64,000 bases of DNA from assembly GCF_000340215.1 (NCBI RefSeq), contig NW_006921535.1, positions 2,259,122-2,323,121 on the forward strand, read 5' to 3'. Positions 46,206 through 57,269 of this stretch are shown here, in pieces (position 1 is the stretch's first letter; the number at the start of each line of letters is the position of its first letter). This DNA is from Pseudocercospora fijiensis CIRAD86. Taxonomy: Eukaryota > Ascomycota > Dothideomycetes > Mycosphaerellales > Mycosphaerellaceae. The translations under genes were made by a program, and so were the position numbers. The notes beneath the pieces are model-generated. The model saw only the letters and a program-made list of their open reading frames with translations, was not told the DNA's origin and did no database searches.

Positions 46206-46369
46206 AGCGCGCGGCGCGCTTCTCTCTTACTATTGTAAGGGAAAGGGGCGGGGGCGTAGCGTATAGTAGTTATTATCGGTATAGGTATAGAAGAAGAAGT
46301 TGAAAGTATAAGAATATCGCGAAGCCCTAATTATTGCCGCCTACGTAACGTTATATAGGTAAGCTTTCG

Positions 46370-46680
46370 CAACTACGGCAACTACGCCCCGGCAATAGCA
46401 ACTACGCCCTAGTAACGGCAACTACGCCCTAGCAACGGCAACTACGCCCTAGCAACGGTAATAAAGCGTAGTAAATACAACCTAGTAACTATTATAGCTA
46501 GCAATCGTAGCCGGCAGTCGAATAAGAGTGTCCTTATAGCAAAACTACGCCCTAGTAACGGTAACTACGCCCTAGTAACGGCAACTACGCCCTAGCAACG
46601 GCAAAAGAGCGTAGTAAATGTAATAGAGTTACTATTATAGCCGGCAATCGTAGCCGGCAGTCGAATAAGAGTGTCCTTAT
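46370..46680. repeat. Subterminal tandem repeats of hAT C
   Basis: ggcaactacgccctagcaac units in two blocks; the second block has one unit more than in copy A. Confidence 0.8.
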
Positions 46681-47815
46681 AGTAAAACCAATATAGTCTC
46701 TAGTTTAAACTAGGAATCTATATAGTTCGAAAAAACTAAACCGGAACTAGGGAGCTAGTTCGCCGCTAAGAAACCAAACTATATACGTTTAGTAGTTCGG
46801 AAACCGAACTACTGCGGGGTCTAGTCTAAATGCAGCTCCTATAAAGAAAAAGAAGGTTTAGAAGGCTCCGATATTATACCTATTTCGTAGGTAGGAAGTA
46901 GAGGCAGAAGAGGAAGCAACTACTAAAGTGAATAAAGAAGAGTTCGATCTCTATCGGCGCGCGAGTAAGTATAAACCCGTAGGCTCGGAAAGAGGGCTAA
47001 TAATCTCTAGATCTTACCGGTCTTCTAGACGAATTCGGAGACGATATTCTCGCTATATAGCAGCGGTTAGAGCCTAAGTTTCTAACGATAGCGTCGGTCG
47101 CTCGGGACGTCCTCGCTATCCCGAGCGTAGGTATAGGCTATAAGAGGTCTTTTAGTATCGCTCGTTACTAGGGCCGCTTTAATCGAATATACTCGCCTAC
47201 TACCTTCGAATCTATTATAGTATTCCGATACTATCTCCTCTACTAGAATCGCTAAGGTAGGTTACTAAAGATTATACTAAAGGAGTTAATCGAGGAATTA
47301 GAAAACCTTGAGATCGAAGAAACCTAGGAGCGCGAAGAGAATACGAAATTTAGTCTAAGCGAAACCCTAATTAGCGATAACGAAGAGGAGGAGGGCGGAG
47401 GTAGAAGGCGATACCGGGTCGAGAAGCGGAAACGTATATAGGCTTAGAGCAGCTTTAAGGAGACGAAGCGTTTACGTATAAGGTAATATAGCCGGCGTAT
47501 ATAGCCGGCATATATCCGAAATATATTTCGAATTCCTAGGACCTAAACAGACTAGTTGCTATAGCAACCGACCCCGCTTACCTACGGACTATTTCTAATT
47601 CTCTATTCGCTCTTCCTCTCCTTCTTCCCTTTCCTTATATTCTTAAAGACAAATATACCTTAAGGATTCGGCTCTTCGGGCCTTCCTAAGCCGGCTACCT
47701 CCCCTTCTTTAAGCTACTATCCTTTATTCGAATCTAACGATAACCTAATAAGGCGGTTTAATAGAAGACTATTTGTTCTAGAAGGCAAGAAGTATTAATA
47801 TCTCCTTACGATTAT

Positions 47816-48439
47816 ATACTTATTAATTTTCTAGGTCCTACCGATATACCCTCGTCGCCTAAACGCGTAGATAAATATCTTTAGAGGCTAAAGGGTAAAG
47901 GTAAAGCAAGCTAAGTATAGGGAGACCGTAGCGAGAACGAGATATCGGAAGAGTAAGGCTCTCCGTAGTATATACGAAGGAAGGGGGTTCCTTAGAAAAT
48001 AGTACCGAAAAACAAGAAGGCTATAGGTAGATAGGAGAAGGCTAAAAAGAGTAGGCGGACGAAGACTATCGCGAAGAAAAGTTATTTTTCTATTAAAAGA
48101 AAGGGAACAAGGTAGGACTCGACGATAAAGAAGCGGCGCTTTAAACTAGGTACTATTACCCTTCGCTAGATCCGGCTTTTTTAAAACAAAAGAGGGACCG
48201 AGCTTTTAATCCCTAAGACTCCCTTCTAGCGACTCGTCCGAGAAATTACATTAGATTTTCGGTCTAGTATACGATTTACGGCTAAGGCGATTAGTACTCT
48301 TTAGGAAGCTACGGAGGCATTTCTCGTAACCGAGCTTAAGCTTTTAAACCTCCTTACTATCTATACGAAGCGGGTTACTCTTTAAAATAAAGATATATAG
48401 CTTCTAGCTAAAATTCGGCGTCGGTTTATAGCGGATTAG
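47816..48439 (+). pseudogene. Histone H3b (copy B)
   Basis: Start reads ATA (47816-47818) where A and C keep ATG; TAG at 48437-48439; 624 nt. Plus-strand, so readable directly: cgctttaaactaggtactat gives RFKLGTI, followed by PFQRLVREI. Same tail and fold as in copy A. Confidence 0.88.
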
Positions 48440-48529
48440 TTAGAAATTGTATTTAGTCGTTAGATTAACCTAGGAGGAGGCCTATTTTCGCATCCTTTTA
48501 CCGGCTATAGGTACCGGCTATATTTCTAA

Positions 48530-49195
48530 TTTTATCTCCGCGCCGTCCCTAAATCTAAGATACGAAGTAGAAACCTAGCGCTCTATATTTACCCGGCTAT
48601 TATAGAGACGAGCTATATTTAGATTAGTTTCTTCGTATATCGCAACCTAGCGGGTAGTAAGCGAAAGGGCGATAGAACGTTTATAATACGTCTCTATTTA
48701 GACTTAAAACACAAAGGTCCTAAGGAGCCCTAGCATCCTAACTATAAGGAGATTCTTTAGTATTAGTACTTTAATCCTCTATACTACGAGGTAGATAGTA
48801 AGCCTATAAGAGAGAAACTTTAACGAGAAATTCTCTATAATACGTAGCGCTATTGTATAGCTATAGATGCGTACTAAGTCCGGCAACTCGAAGAAGAATT
48901 AAGATAGCGTATTAGCGACCGAGGAAGAGATCGATAGTATACTAGTAGAGTCGAGGTCTTATAAGCGAAGTATAAGATAATATAGGCTCTTAGTCGTATA
49001 GAGTAACGTACTATATAAATAACTAGGCGTACTACTCTTATTCACTTACGACCTATATCCTAGGATACTCTTCTCGTACTTTTTATACTCTTTTCTAATA
49101 CCTTACCTATAAGCGCTCCGCGATAACCGAGTAAATATAAGCTATAGGGTTTCCGCTCGGTACCTTAGCCTCTAAGATAGGGCGGAGTTGAATTT
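48530..49195 (+). pseudogene. hAT cargo ORF-C (copy B)
   Basis: Single-unit version, plus strand, in frame after H3b past the GCCGGC pair. Unidentified, as in the other copies. Confidence 0.4.
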
Positions 49196-49731
49196 AGAGC
49201 GATAGCCGGCACTCGTAGCCGGTATATAGAGACGGTAGTAGGCCTTTTCCTGCTAAATAACTAGCTTGTTTAGTATAGCCTACCTAATATTTCTTATATT
49301 TACTAGCAATAGGCCTAGGTTACTTATAAGATTACTATAGCTAGTAAAGGCATTACTAAAGAATATCTATACTATAGTAAGATACTATTATTACGCCGGC
49401 TATTTATTAAAAGGAGGCTTTCGCCTATTACTATGCCGGCTATATATGCCGGCTATATTTTAAAGTCTCCCGTACCTGCCTTTTTTAGCCGTACCTACCT
49501 TTTTTAGCCGTGCCTGCCTTTTTTCCTTACTCTAACGTTACTATAATATAGGCTTGCGCGAAGCTTACTCTATTGCCTAGCGATACCGCGATACTACCGC
49601 TATATTTAACCTTCGTATCGATACCTATACCTCTACGCTCTATATCTACTATCTCCGCAATACCCTCGCTCCGCGCGCGCCTTCGTACACCTTCGTAACG
49701 CACTTTTTTCCTTAATTCGACAACTTTTATA

Positions 49732-50404
49732 ATAGCGAGTCTACTTAACTAAGTTACGACGCCTCGTAAGAAGGGACCTAGTGCTTCTACGGGTCGCAAT
49801 AAGACCGGAAATAGTAGAACGAGTATAGTATATTAACGTAAGAGGGCTGCTACTACTACCGCTAGCTCCGGTACTAGAAAGGGCGTCGCGAGTAAGGCTC
49901 TACGTAAGACAACGGCGGGCAAGGCTCTACGTAAGACGACAACTAGCGCTTCTACTACTAGTAGCAATCGTACGAAGTGTCGATAGCGCCTAGGAAGCAA
50001 GTCCTATTTATAGCCGGCAGCATAGCCGGTAGCGTAGCCGGCAGCGTAGCCGGCATTCTTACTGTCTTTTTACTAATCCTTCTTTAGCCGTAGCCCTCCG
50101 TAAGATTCGGCAGTATTAGAAGAGTTCTTAGCTCCTAATCCGCAAAACTCCTTTCTAACGACTTATTCGCGAAATTGCCTAGGATTATAGAACGGACCTT
50201 CGCTTCTAAGCCTCCGCGATAGGCGCCCTTTAAGAGGCTATAGAAGCCTACCTAGTTCGTATCTTCGAATATATGTTTCTCTTCTACCTCTTTTCGGACT
50301 ATACTAATACTATTTTAGCGGTTAACCTTATAGCTATCTACGCGAAGCGTATAACGATTATAGATAAGGATTTTAAAGCACTCGATTAGATTCTAAAAGG
50401 CTAG
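49732..50404 (+). pseudogene. Histone H3a (copy B)
   Basis: Two GKALRK-type tail units (Pro now Leu). Intron 1 begins GCAAGT rather than GTAAGT, contains four GCCGGC units and ends tactaatccttctttag. Intron 2 is gtatgtttctcttc ... tactaatactattttag. Ends AAA GGC TAG at 50404. Same fold as the other copies. Confidence 0.9.
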
Positions 50405-50728
50405 AATGTCTATATTCGAGACGGTACTAGGTAGGATAGATATTCTAGTAGAAAGGATGTTCGTAGTATTATCTGCAAGCTTTTCTATATACGAAATAAG
50501 CCGCTGTTATACGGCGCTATATACCGCGCTCTAAATACTCTCTAAGTATATATATATAGTATAGTATGCTTTATTAGCCGTACGGAATAGAAGTCTCCCA
50601 AAATCCCGTTAGTACTAAGGAGTAAAAAGGCCGGCTACGCTGCCGGCTACGCTACCGGCTACGCTACTAGCTACGCTACTAGGTTTTTCAAAGAACTAAA
50701 AGAAGATAGATATTCCGGTTGATTTGTA

Positions 50729-51268
50729 TTAGTTTAGATTTTTATAAAAAGAAAACAGGGAAAAATAAGGAAGGTTGAAGAGCCTAATAGTTATAGTTAT
50801 AGGTACTATCCCTGTTTTCTAGAGCATATTATATACCTGCCTTCGCAACTCTACCTAATACTCCCTCTAAATATCCTTATACTCTACCTACTAAAAATTC
50901 AACTAGGTACCTAGACCTATAGCTGCCTCTATATCTTTTACTATCTTCTATAGGTTAAAGGCCTCTTCTATAGCAGCCTCTACCTCCTTATATAATACGA
51001 AGTTACTACCTACCCTACCCTTTATATCTCCTAAATAACTAAGAGTTCTAAGGAACGAACTAGCATTCGGCCTTAGTATAGCGAGTAACTAGTAGAACGT
51101 TCTATAGAGCTGCCTTATAGCTCTTTTATATACTGTACCGATACCGAGGGAGGAGCTATCCTAGTACTTAATATTATCGAATAGTTCGGTAGGAAAGTGT
51201 ATAAACTTCTTAAGGAGGAGGACTTCTAGGGAAATCGATAAGTTCTACCTAGATCTAGATAAAGACAT
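50729..51268 (-). pseudogene. hAT cargo ORF1 (copy B)
   Basis: 540-nt frame identical in length to copies A and C, with ATG kept at 51268. Function unknown. Confidence 0.55.
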
Positions 51269-54200
51269 TCTACTAAGCAGTTAGGGAATTGAACCGTAAA
51301 CGAAAGGATGAAATTCATACCTAAGGAGTACAGTTTCCGAACTGAACTATAATGCCTTATATATATATATGTATGCTTTTAATTAGTTAGTGCCCTTAGC
51401 TAATTGTCTATAGATTTAAGGTTATATAAGTACCTTTATACAACTACGTAGCCTAAGTAGGATTCGAAAATTCTATAAGTACTAAGGACTAAAAATGCCG
51501 GCCACGCTGCCGGCTATACTGCTAAGTCTTATAAAGGGCTTGCTTGAAGCTACGTATACATTCGTATACTTCTTAAAAACCGATAAATTATATAGTTCGA
51601 ACTAGCTACTTATATAGTTGCTTAGCAAACCAACCTAAACTAAACTAGAGTTTCGGCTTAGCAAACCAAACTAAACCAACCCGAACTACTACGGGGTCTA
51701 ATCGTAGGCTTAATGCTATTACTATTAAAGACCGCTGTCTACTTCCGCTTATTAACGAGACCCTCGATCGCCTTTCTAGCGCTTACTACTATACTATATT
51801 AGATATTAAGGATGTATACTATCGCATCCGTATCCGTAAGGGCGATAAATAGAAAACAGCCTTTCGCACTCGTTATAGCTATTTTAAGTACTTAGTTATG
51901 CTATTTAGGCTAGCTAATGCCCCTGCTACATTCTAGTCCTACATTAATCGGGCCCTTTCGGGCCTATTAGACTATCTCTATATAGTTTACCTAGACAACA
52001 TCCTAGTTTATATATATTTACCTAATATTATAGAATACTAGGCCGTAGTACGCAAGGTCCTCGACCGCCTACGAGCCTATAGATTGTATTACAAGCCTTC
52101 TAAATGCACCTTTGCTACTAAAGAGGTGTTATTCCTCGGCTTCCTCGTATTAACTAAGGGTATTAAGGCTAATCCTAATCGGATTAAGACTATTACTAAA
52201 TAGCCTATTCCTACGTTAATTAAGGAACTGTAGTCGTTCCTCGGTTTTGCTAACTTCTATCGCCGATTTATTAAGGGCTATTCGAGGCATATAATGCTAC
52301 TAACTAAGCTTACTAAAACTAAGGCCAACCCGTCTAGAGAATTCAAATAGACCGACAAGACACAAGCCGCTTTTGACAGTCTAAAGAAGCGATTTACTAA
52401 AGTCCCCTTATTGTACTATTTCGTACTAAGTAAATAGATCCGAATTGAGACTAACGCTTTACAGTTCGCTGTATTAGCTATTATGTTACAGCAGGCTAAT
52501 AACACCTACTAGCACCCGATTGCCTTCTTCTCGAGGAAGATAATTAATGCTAAACGTCGCTACGAGACCTACGAGTAAGAGCTCCTAGCTATTGTCGAGG
52601 CCTTCAAGTATTAGAGGCACTACCTCGATAGGGCTCAATATACAATATAGGTCTATATAGACTATAACAACCTCCGTAGCATTACTAAGGTTACTAGGGT
52701 TATAGGTCGATAGGCTAGATAGGCCGTCTACCTCGCTAGGTTTGATTTTAATGTATTATACCGGCTAGGCGTAAGTAACCCTGCCGATAGCCTATCGAGG
52801 CGACCTAATTACGATAGCGAGACCTAACACATTAATTCTTTGTTTCCAACCCTGTAGTATAAGATTGCTATAGCCCGTATTGTTAATAAGTAAGCGTAGG
52901 ATAAGCGGCTTACCGGACTCCGCGACGGCTTAAAGCATATTAATGCTCTTACTATATTAACAGTGCGTATTAAGGCAAGGGCTAAGGATATAGATAGGAG
53001 AAGTTATAATAACTCCCTAGTCGATATCGTAATATATAGTAATAGCGATAGCACTACTATAGTTAATCCGGCTGCTAGTGCTATTAGATATATATAATGC
53101 GTACCTCGTTTAATAGCGAGGGTGCTATTAAATAACCTTGCAAATAGGGATAGTTAATCGTTTATAGATAAGCTATTACGTGCTTAGCAGAGGGACGCCT
53201 TTGCTGCTAAACGTATCGACAAGCTTGTAAGTAGGCGAACGACTCGATCTAGTAAGAGTAACTAGTCGGTCGATAACAAAGGTTATTTAAAGTTTAAGGG
53301 TAGATACTATGTCCCCGCTAAACATTCGATCCGACAAGAACTTCTTAAGCGACACTATAATAGTAAGCTTGCCGGTTACTATAGTATAGAGAGGTCGTAC
53401 GAGCTACTATCGCGTATATACTACTAGCTAAATAGTAAGCGGGATATAAAGGAATACGTTAATACGTATACCGTATGCTAACGTATTAAGGCACTAAAGC
53501 ATTAGCCTTTTAGCGAGTTGTCCTTATTACTAATTCCCTATAAGCTATTTGCAGAGCTTACAATGGATTTTATTCTAGGTCTCCCCCCTACTAAGCGAAG
53601 AGGAAGCAAAGACATCTTTAACGCTATCCTAGTCGTTATAGACCGGTTTACTAAGGGCGCTCGATATGTCCCGGCGCGGAAAGATTGGACTACTATTAAT
53701 ATAGCAGAAGCGCTATAGAACAACATCTTCTATACCTATTAGGGGACCCCTAAAGGGATAGTCTCTAACCGAGGCTCGACATTTATATCTTATTATTAGA
53801 GTAAGATTTGCCTATAGCTAAGACTTAAGCATCGCCTATCTATAGTATTCTATCTATAAACAGATAGTTAGACCGAAAGGCAGAATGCTGCGCTATAGCA
53901 GTACCTACGCAGCTATATTAATAAGAACCCTAATAACTAGGTTAATCTCCTACAACCCGCCGAATTCGTATACAATAACAGTGTCTACTTATCTACTAAG
54001 GTGTTACCTTATTTCGCTATAATAGGCTAGAACGCTACTATGCTACAAGACCCCCTATCGCTCGAGGCCGAGCGCAAGGAAAGGGAAGCGGGTTAACCTA
54101 AGACACTAGCGGCTATTAAGAGGGTTTAAAAGATGCGAGAAATTTACGCTAAGATAGCTAACAAACTAGCAAAGGCCTAGGCCTATTAGAAGGCCTACTA

Positions 54201-54722
54201 TAATAAACACTACCTTCTAATAACCTTTAAGCAAGGCGACCTAGTTATACTTAGTACGAAGAACCTCCGTATCCGCAAACACCCCTCGCCTAATAGTAAA
54301 ACAAGGCCCAAACTCGCACTAAGGTATATTAGCCCTTTCCGTATCCGAGAACCTAGGGGCACCTAGGCCTATTAGTTATAGCTTCTACCTTATTATACTA
54401 TCTATAATACCTTCTACGTATCCCTCCTTAAGCCGTACTACCTACGTAAAGGGGATAAAGCACCTGCTAAATCCGAGGACATACTAGCTAATAGCGAAGA
54501 GCTATAGTCTATAGAACGTATCCTGTAGCACCGGACTAGGAACGGTAAGAAGGAGTACCTATTAAGATAGCAAGGCTATTTACCTAAATAGGACTCGTAG
54601 GAAGCTAAAGGTTCCTTTAAAGACATAACTAAGTTGTTAGACGAATATTGGACTAGCGTAAAGAACAAGAAGAAGGCTAAGAGCTTATAATGCCGCTAAT
54701 ATTACTAAAAGAGACCTAAGAA

Positions 54723-54747
54723 CAATGCTACCCCCGGGGTGCTATTA
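54723..54747. repeat. 25-bp palindromic ORF-junction motif, copy 6 (after pol of retrotransposon 2)
   Basis: caatgctaccccc followed by ggggtgctatta. Same motif as in retrotransposon 1, about 32 bases past the probable pol end. Confidence 0.75.
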
Positions 54748-55932
54748 GCTAACTAATTAGAAGCAAGCAATTGTTAGCAACGAAGGATAATAAGACTATA
54801 CTACTATAGCGGACGCGTACTAAGTATTAACAAGCGCGCTATAACGCGACAACTAATCGCATGCTCTTTTAAGGGCTCTACCTCTTTACTAATGCGCCCT
54901 ATAGGGCCTTCCCCTAGTATTAGGTCCCCCTCTTATTCCTTTATCCTATCGAGGATAATAGTGTCGCGCTACGAGCTAGCAGTGTGCCGGCGGCCGGCGT
55001 AGCTATATTAGTAACGGTATTGCCGAGTTATTGTTAGTTAAAGAAGGAAATTAGAAGAAGGTAAAGTTAGCGCTAAGACGACTAGCGCTACTATTATTAA
55101 CATTACTTGCTATTGTCGCTACGCCTATAGACACAACCTTACCTGCACTACGAGCCTAAGGCACCTTTAATTAAAACTTTAATTAAAAGCTTTAAGCCTA
55201 TTAAAGGTTTGATTAAAACTTTAAGGCTAAGTTAAAACTTTAACTAAGTTAAAAGATTGAGCGACTAATAGACTAACTAAAGGCAAAACTATAGAGCTAA
55301 GCTAGCCGGGGTCGATCTTGCGGACAATAGGTTACTCCTCGATCTATCTAATCCTTTAAGCGAGGCGAACCTCTACTACTGCACTTACAATAGCCTTTAC
55401 CTATAGAAACTAGAAGAACTGAGTTTTTTAAAAAGATATAATTAGTTAATACTTGAAGGCTGCTAAACCTGACTAATCTAGGCTAGTGAAACTACGACAG
55501 TAAATAATAGCCCTCGTAATAATAAGAACAATCCCTCGGAACGGACAACCCTCGGAAGCGGACATTGCTAGGTCTTTTAAGAGTAGACGCAAAGAACTCG
55601 GTACGATATTACGCAGAGCGGAGGCAGGGCTACAATACCTCGTACGTCTACCTATTATAGTAGGGAAGACGCGCTCGTATTATAATTAGTCGAAGGCCCT
55701 CAATTCTTATAGATATATATTACTTTATAGTTCATTATATATAGGGATAGCGCAGTTAGAGTTAGATATTGTGTTAGAAGGTAAGGTTTGACATAGTTAT
55801 ATAATTAGGTAGTTGAGTGTTTAATCTAGCGCGGACTAAGCGGCTTATTAGACCTGCTAAGTTAGTAGCAATAGGGGTTGAGACTAGAACAAAGACCGGC
55901 TACGGGGGCGCGGCCTTTAGAAGGGAAGCGTG
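54748..55932. other. Non-coding tail of retrotransposon 2
   Basis: About 1.2 kb between pol and the 3' LTR with no supportable frame. 55165-55260 is built from ttaaaactttaa-type repeats. A short purine run (agaagggaagcg, about 55918-55930) precedes the LTR and is a modest polypurine-tract candidate. Confidence 0.6.
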
Positions 55933-56129
55933 TATTAGGGCTAAAGAGGCTATACGTAATTAGCATATAACTAGGCCGAGTGAAGCTAGGGTCTTAATGC
56001 CTTAGGCAGGGCTTAGCGCTTAGCGTTAGGCTAACTCTCCTGCCTTCCTCCCTCTCTTCCTAGATCTCTATCGAATACTAACCTAATTTACTACTACCCT
56101 ATCTACCTGCTAATATAACCCTTCTTATA
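55933..56129 (+). repeat. 3' LTR of retrotransposon 2
   Basis: Partner of 29842-30038, same length, differing mainly by C/T and G/A. Followed by the duplication atagg (56130-56134). Confidence 0.92.
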
Positions 56130-56460
56130 ATAGGGTTTAGGTTCTTATTCTGCTAGAGGCCCGCGATAGCCGTAGCCGTAGTTCGTATCTCGAGCTTAAC
56201 TTTACCTACGCCTTTGCTCTAGCTATAATCTTGCTCCGTAGTATAATAGCGGCGCCGAGTAGTAGATAGGGTTTAGCTTCTTATTCTGCTAGAGGCCCGC
56301 GATAGCCGTAGCTATAGCGTCCTCCTCGCGATACTCCTTATCGCCGGCGTAGTTCTTATCTCGAGCTTAACCTTATCTACGCCTTTGCCCTAACTATAGT
56401 CTAGCTCCGTACGTATAATAGTAGCGCTATATAGTAAATAGTGTCGTAGCGCCGAGTGTA
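56130..56460. repeat. Tandem satellite units (~136 bp) right of retrotransposon 2
   Basis: gggtttagsttcttattctg and ctagaggcccgcgatagccg recur at 56133 and 56269 (136 apart), and a diverged third copy of the gctccgta...ataatagc part is near 56405. One more unit lies left of the retrotransposon. Confidence 0.75.
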
Positions 56461-56705
56461 GTTCTAGCTAGCGCGCTAGTTACTAATCGCTCTAGCTACG
56501 GTTGTAGGGTTGTTTAACCGATCGCCTATACTATATAACCTAGTCGACTATATTCGATTTCCTAGCCTAGGGTCTATACTATATATATTCTACTTAACAC
56601 TAGAACGATAGGGAACTTCGATAATATAGATAAGGTAAAGGACAGTTAAGAATCGCAGTACGCGATTGAGTCGTTAGTACTTAATCGAGTCGATAAACGT
56701 AGTAG

Positions 56706-56970
56706 CTAGTTAGCCTTTCCTAACGTAGAGAACCCGGTTAGATAGATTAAACGAAGCATTCGAATCTCGGGCAGGGCAGCGCTATATATCCGCAAGAATA
56801 GACCGCCGCTATTTATACGATAGAAGACGAATAAAGAACTATAAGACGAGGTAGAGCGGTTAGCACTAGAGTTAGAGCAATTGCGTAAAAAGGTTGCGTT
56901 TCTATTACAAAAACAATAGGTATATAATAATATTATACTCGATACGTAAAGAAGGTAGTAACGGAACATA
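56706..56970 (+). pseudogene. Possible short coiled-coil protein relic
   Basis: On the plus strand one frame reads NVENPVRQIKRSIRISGRAA, RPPLFIRQKTNKELQDEVER and LALELEQLRKKVAFLLQKQQ. The Leu/Glu/Lys heptad pattern from ELQDEVERL onward fits a coiled coil. Start and end are not resolved. A competing minus-strand open frame covers the same bases but has no sensible pattern. Many fungal repeat-encoded proteins end in such a helix; no family is assigned. Confidence 0.35.
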
Positions 56971-57016
56971 GGGAAACATACTATACGGATATATAGTAAG
57001 AGGGGATAGGAAGGGT

Positions 57017-57212
57017 AGGGCGGTAGGTTAGGTAGCTTCCTAATACGTCGGTTTGCCGATTAGCAACCTAAGCCGGACTAAGTCGGATAGCTAGTCGGTT
57101 GTCGAGTCGTATCGCTAATTTAAAGGGTAGAGCGGTAGTCTAAGTCGCTTCCTAATATATAGGCTTGCCGACTCGTACCCTAAGTCGGTTATCGAGTCGC
57201 ATCGCTAATTTG
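57017..57212. repeat. Tandem duplication of ~100 bp
   Basis: gggtagggcggtaggttaggtagcttcctaatacg... and gggtagagcggtagtctaag... are two diverged units, each ending gagtcgcatcgctaattt or its RIP variant. Confidence 0.7.
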
Positions 57213-57269
57213 TACCTATAGTAGTAGTTATTAATATTAGGCGCGGATAAATATAAAGTTAGGCTTGCT

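Larger units (their letters stand above)
37259..46823 (-). mobile_element. hAT transposon copy C (9565 bp), inserted in the transposase gene of copy B
   Basis: Same orientation as copy A; strand given for the transposase. Ends are tagaccccgtagtagttcgg and ccgaactactgcggggtcta. It co-aligns with copy A along its length (offset 26550 at the left end, 26523 past the H3a tail). It lacks the 353-bp tandem duplication and one 27-bp H3a tail unit. It carries the same cargo set. Strong RIP relative to copy A. Confidence 0.95.
34797..47486 (+). pseudogene. hAT transposase relic (copy B), split by hAT copy C
   Basis: Start codon reads ATA (34797-34799) where copy A has ATG. Part 1 runs to 37258, ending KMFYERRKETSPN; part 2 resumes at 46832 and ends at TAA 47484-47486. 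It contains the same core (AIDSQ, ITADNASNN) and dimerisation domain (FLTIASVARDVLAIPSVG) as copy A, and the same 46-nt intron (gtaagtataaacc ... ctaataatctctag) at about 46965-47010. Copy A at about 15960-15990 shows the uninterrupted site. Confidence 0.88.
32563..51700 (+). mobile_element. hAT transposon copy B, opposite orientation, interrupted by copy C
   Basis: The same family as copy A but reversed, so transposase and H3 genes are on the plus strand. Ends are ctaaccccgcagtagttcgg (left, degenerate) and ccgaactactacggggtcta (right). Own length is 9565 bp: 32563-37258 plus 46832-51700. It sits in the RT gene of retrotransposon 2 with 8-bp duplication atcgtagg. Heavier RIP than copy A: many CA/TG sites kept in A read TA here. 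Confidence 0.93.
31684..54690 (+). pseudogene. pol: pol relic of retrotransposon 2 with chromodomain, split by hAT B
   Basis: Part 1 (31684-32562): protease ILDLGNSVSALIS (usually DSG or DTG), then RT entry (ARKYLEENLANGRIRYS-like; SLRLYVDYRSL). Part 2 (51709-54690) continues in frame with LNAITIKDRCLLPLI. RT core: YTILDIKDVYYRIRI, then YLDNILVY where the catalytic YxDD second Asp is Asn. RNase H: RIETNALQFAVLAIMLQQ, HPIAFFSRKI and NPADSLSRRP. Integrase: FAELTMDFILGLPPTKRRGS (53540-53600), DRFTKGARYVP, TFISYYQSK, QTERQNAALQQYLR. A chromodomain at 54508-54651 reads IERILQHRTRNGKKEYLLR ... KLLDEY, with two Trp codons now TAG. Removing 19146 bp (a multiple of three) restores the frame. Confidence 0.88.
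29842..56129 (+). mobile_element. Ty3-type chromovirus (retrotransposon 2), interrupted by nested hAT copies B and C
   Basis: 197-bp LTRs (29842-30038, 55933-56129) with the perfect 5-bp duplication atagg on both sides. Inside are a self-complementary primer site, gag with a zinc knuckle, pol in another frame (protease, RT, RNase H, integrase) and a C-terminal chromodomain. Without the 19146 bp of nested hAT plus duplication it is about 7.1 kb. The chromodomain suggests targeting to modified histone H3, established for chromoviruses generally. LTR ends read TA...TA after RIP. Confidence 0.92.
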
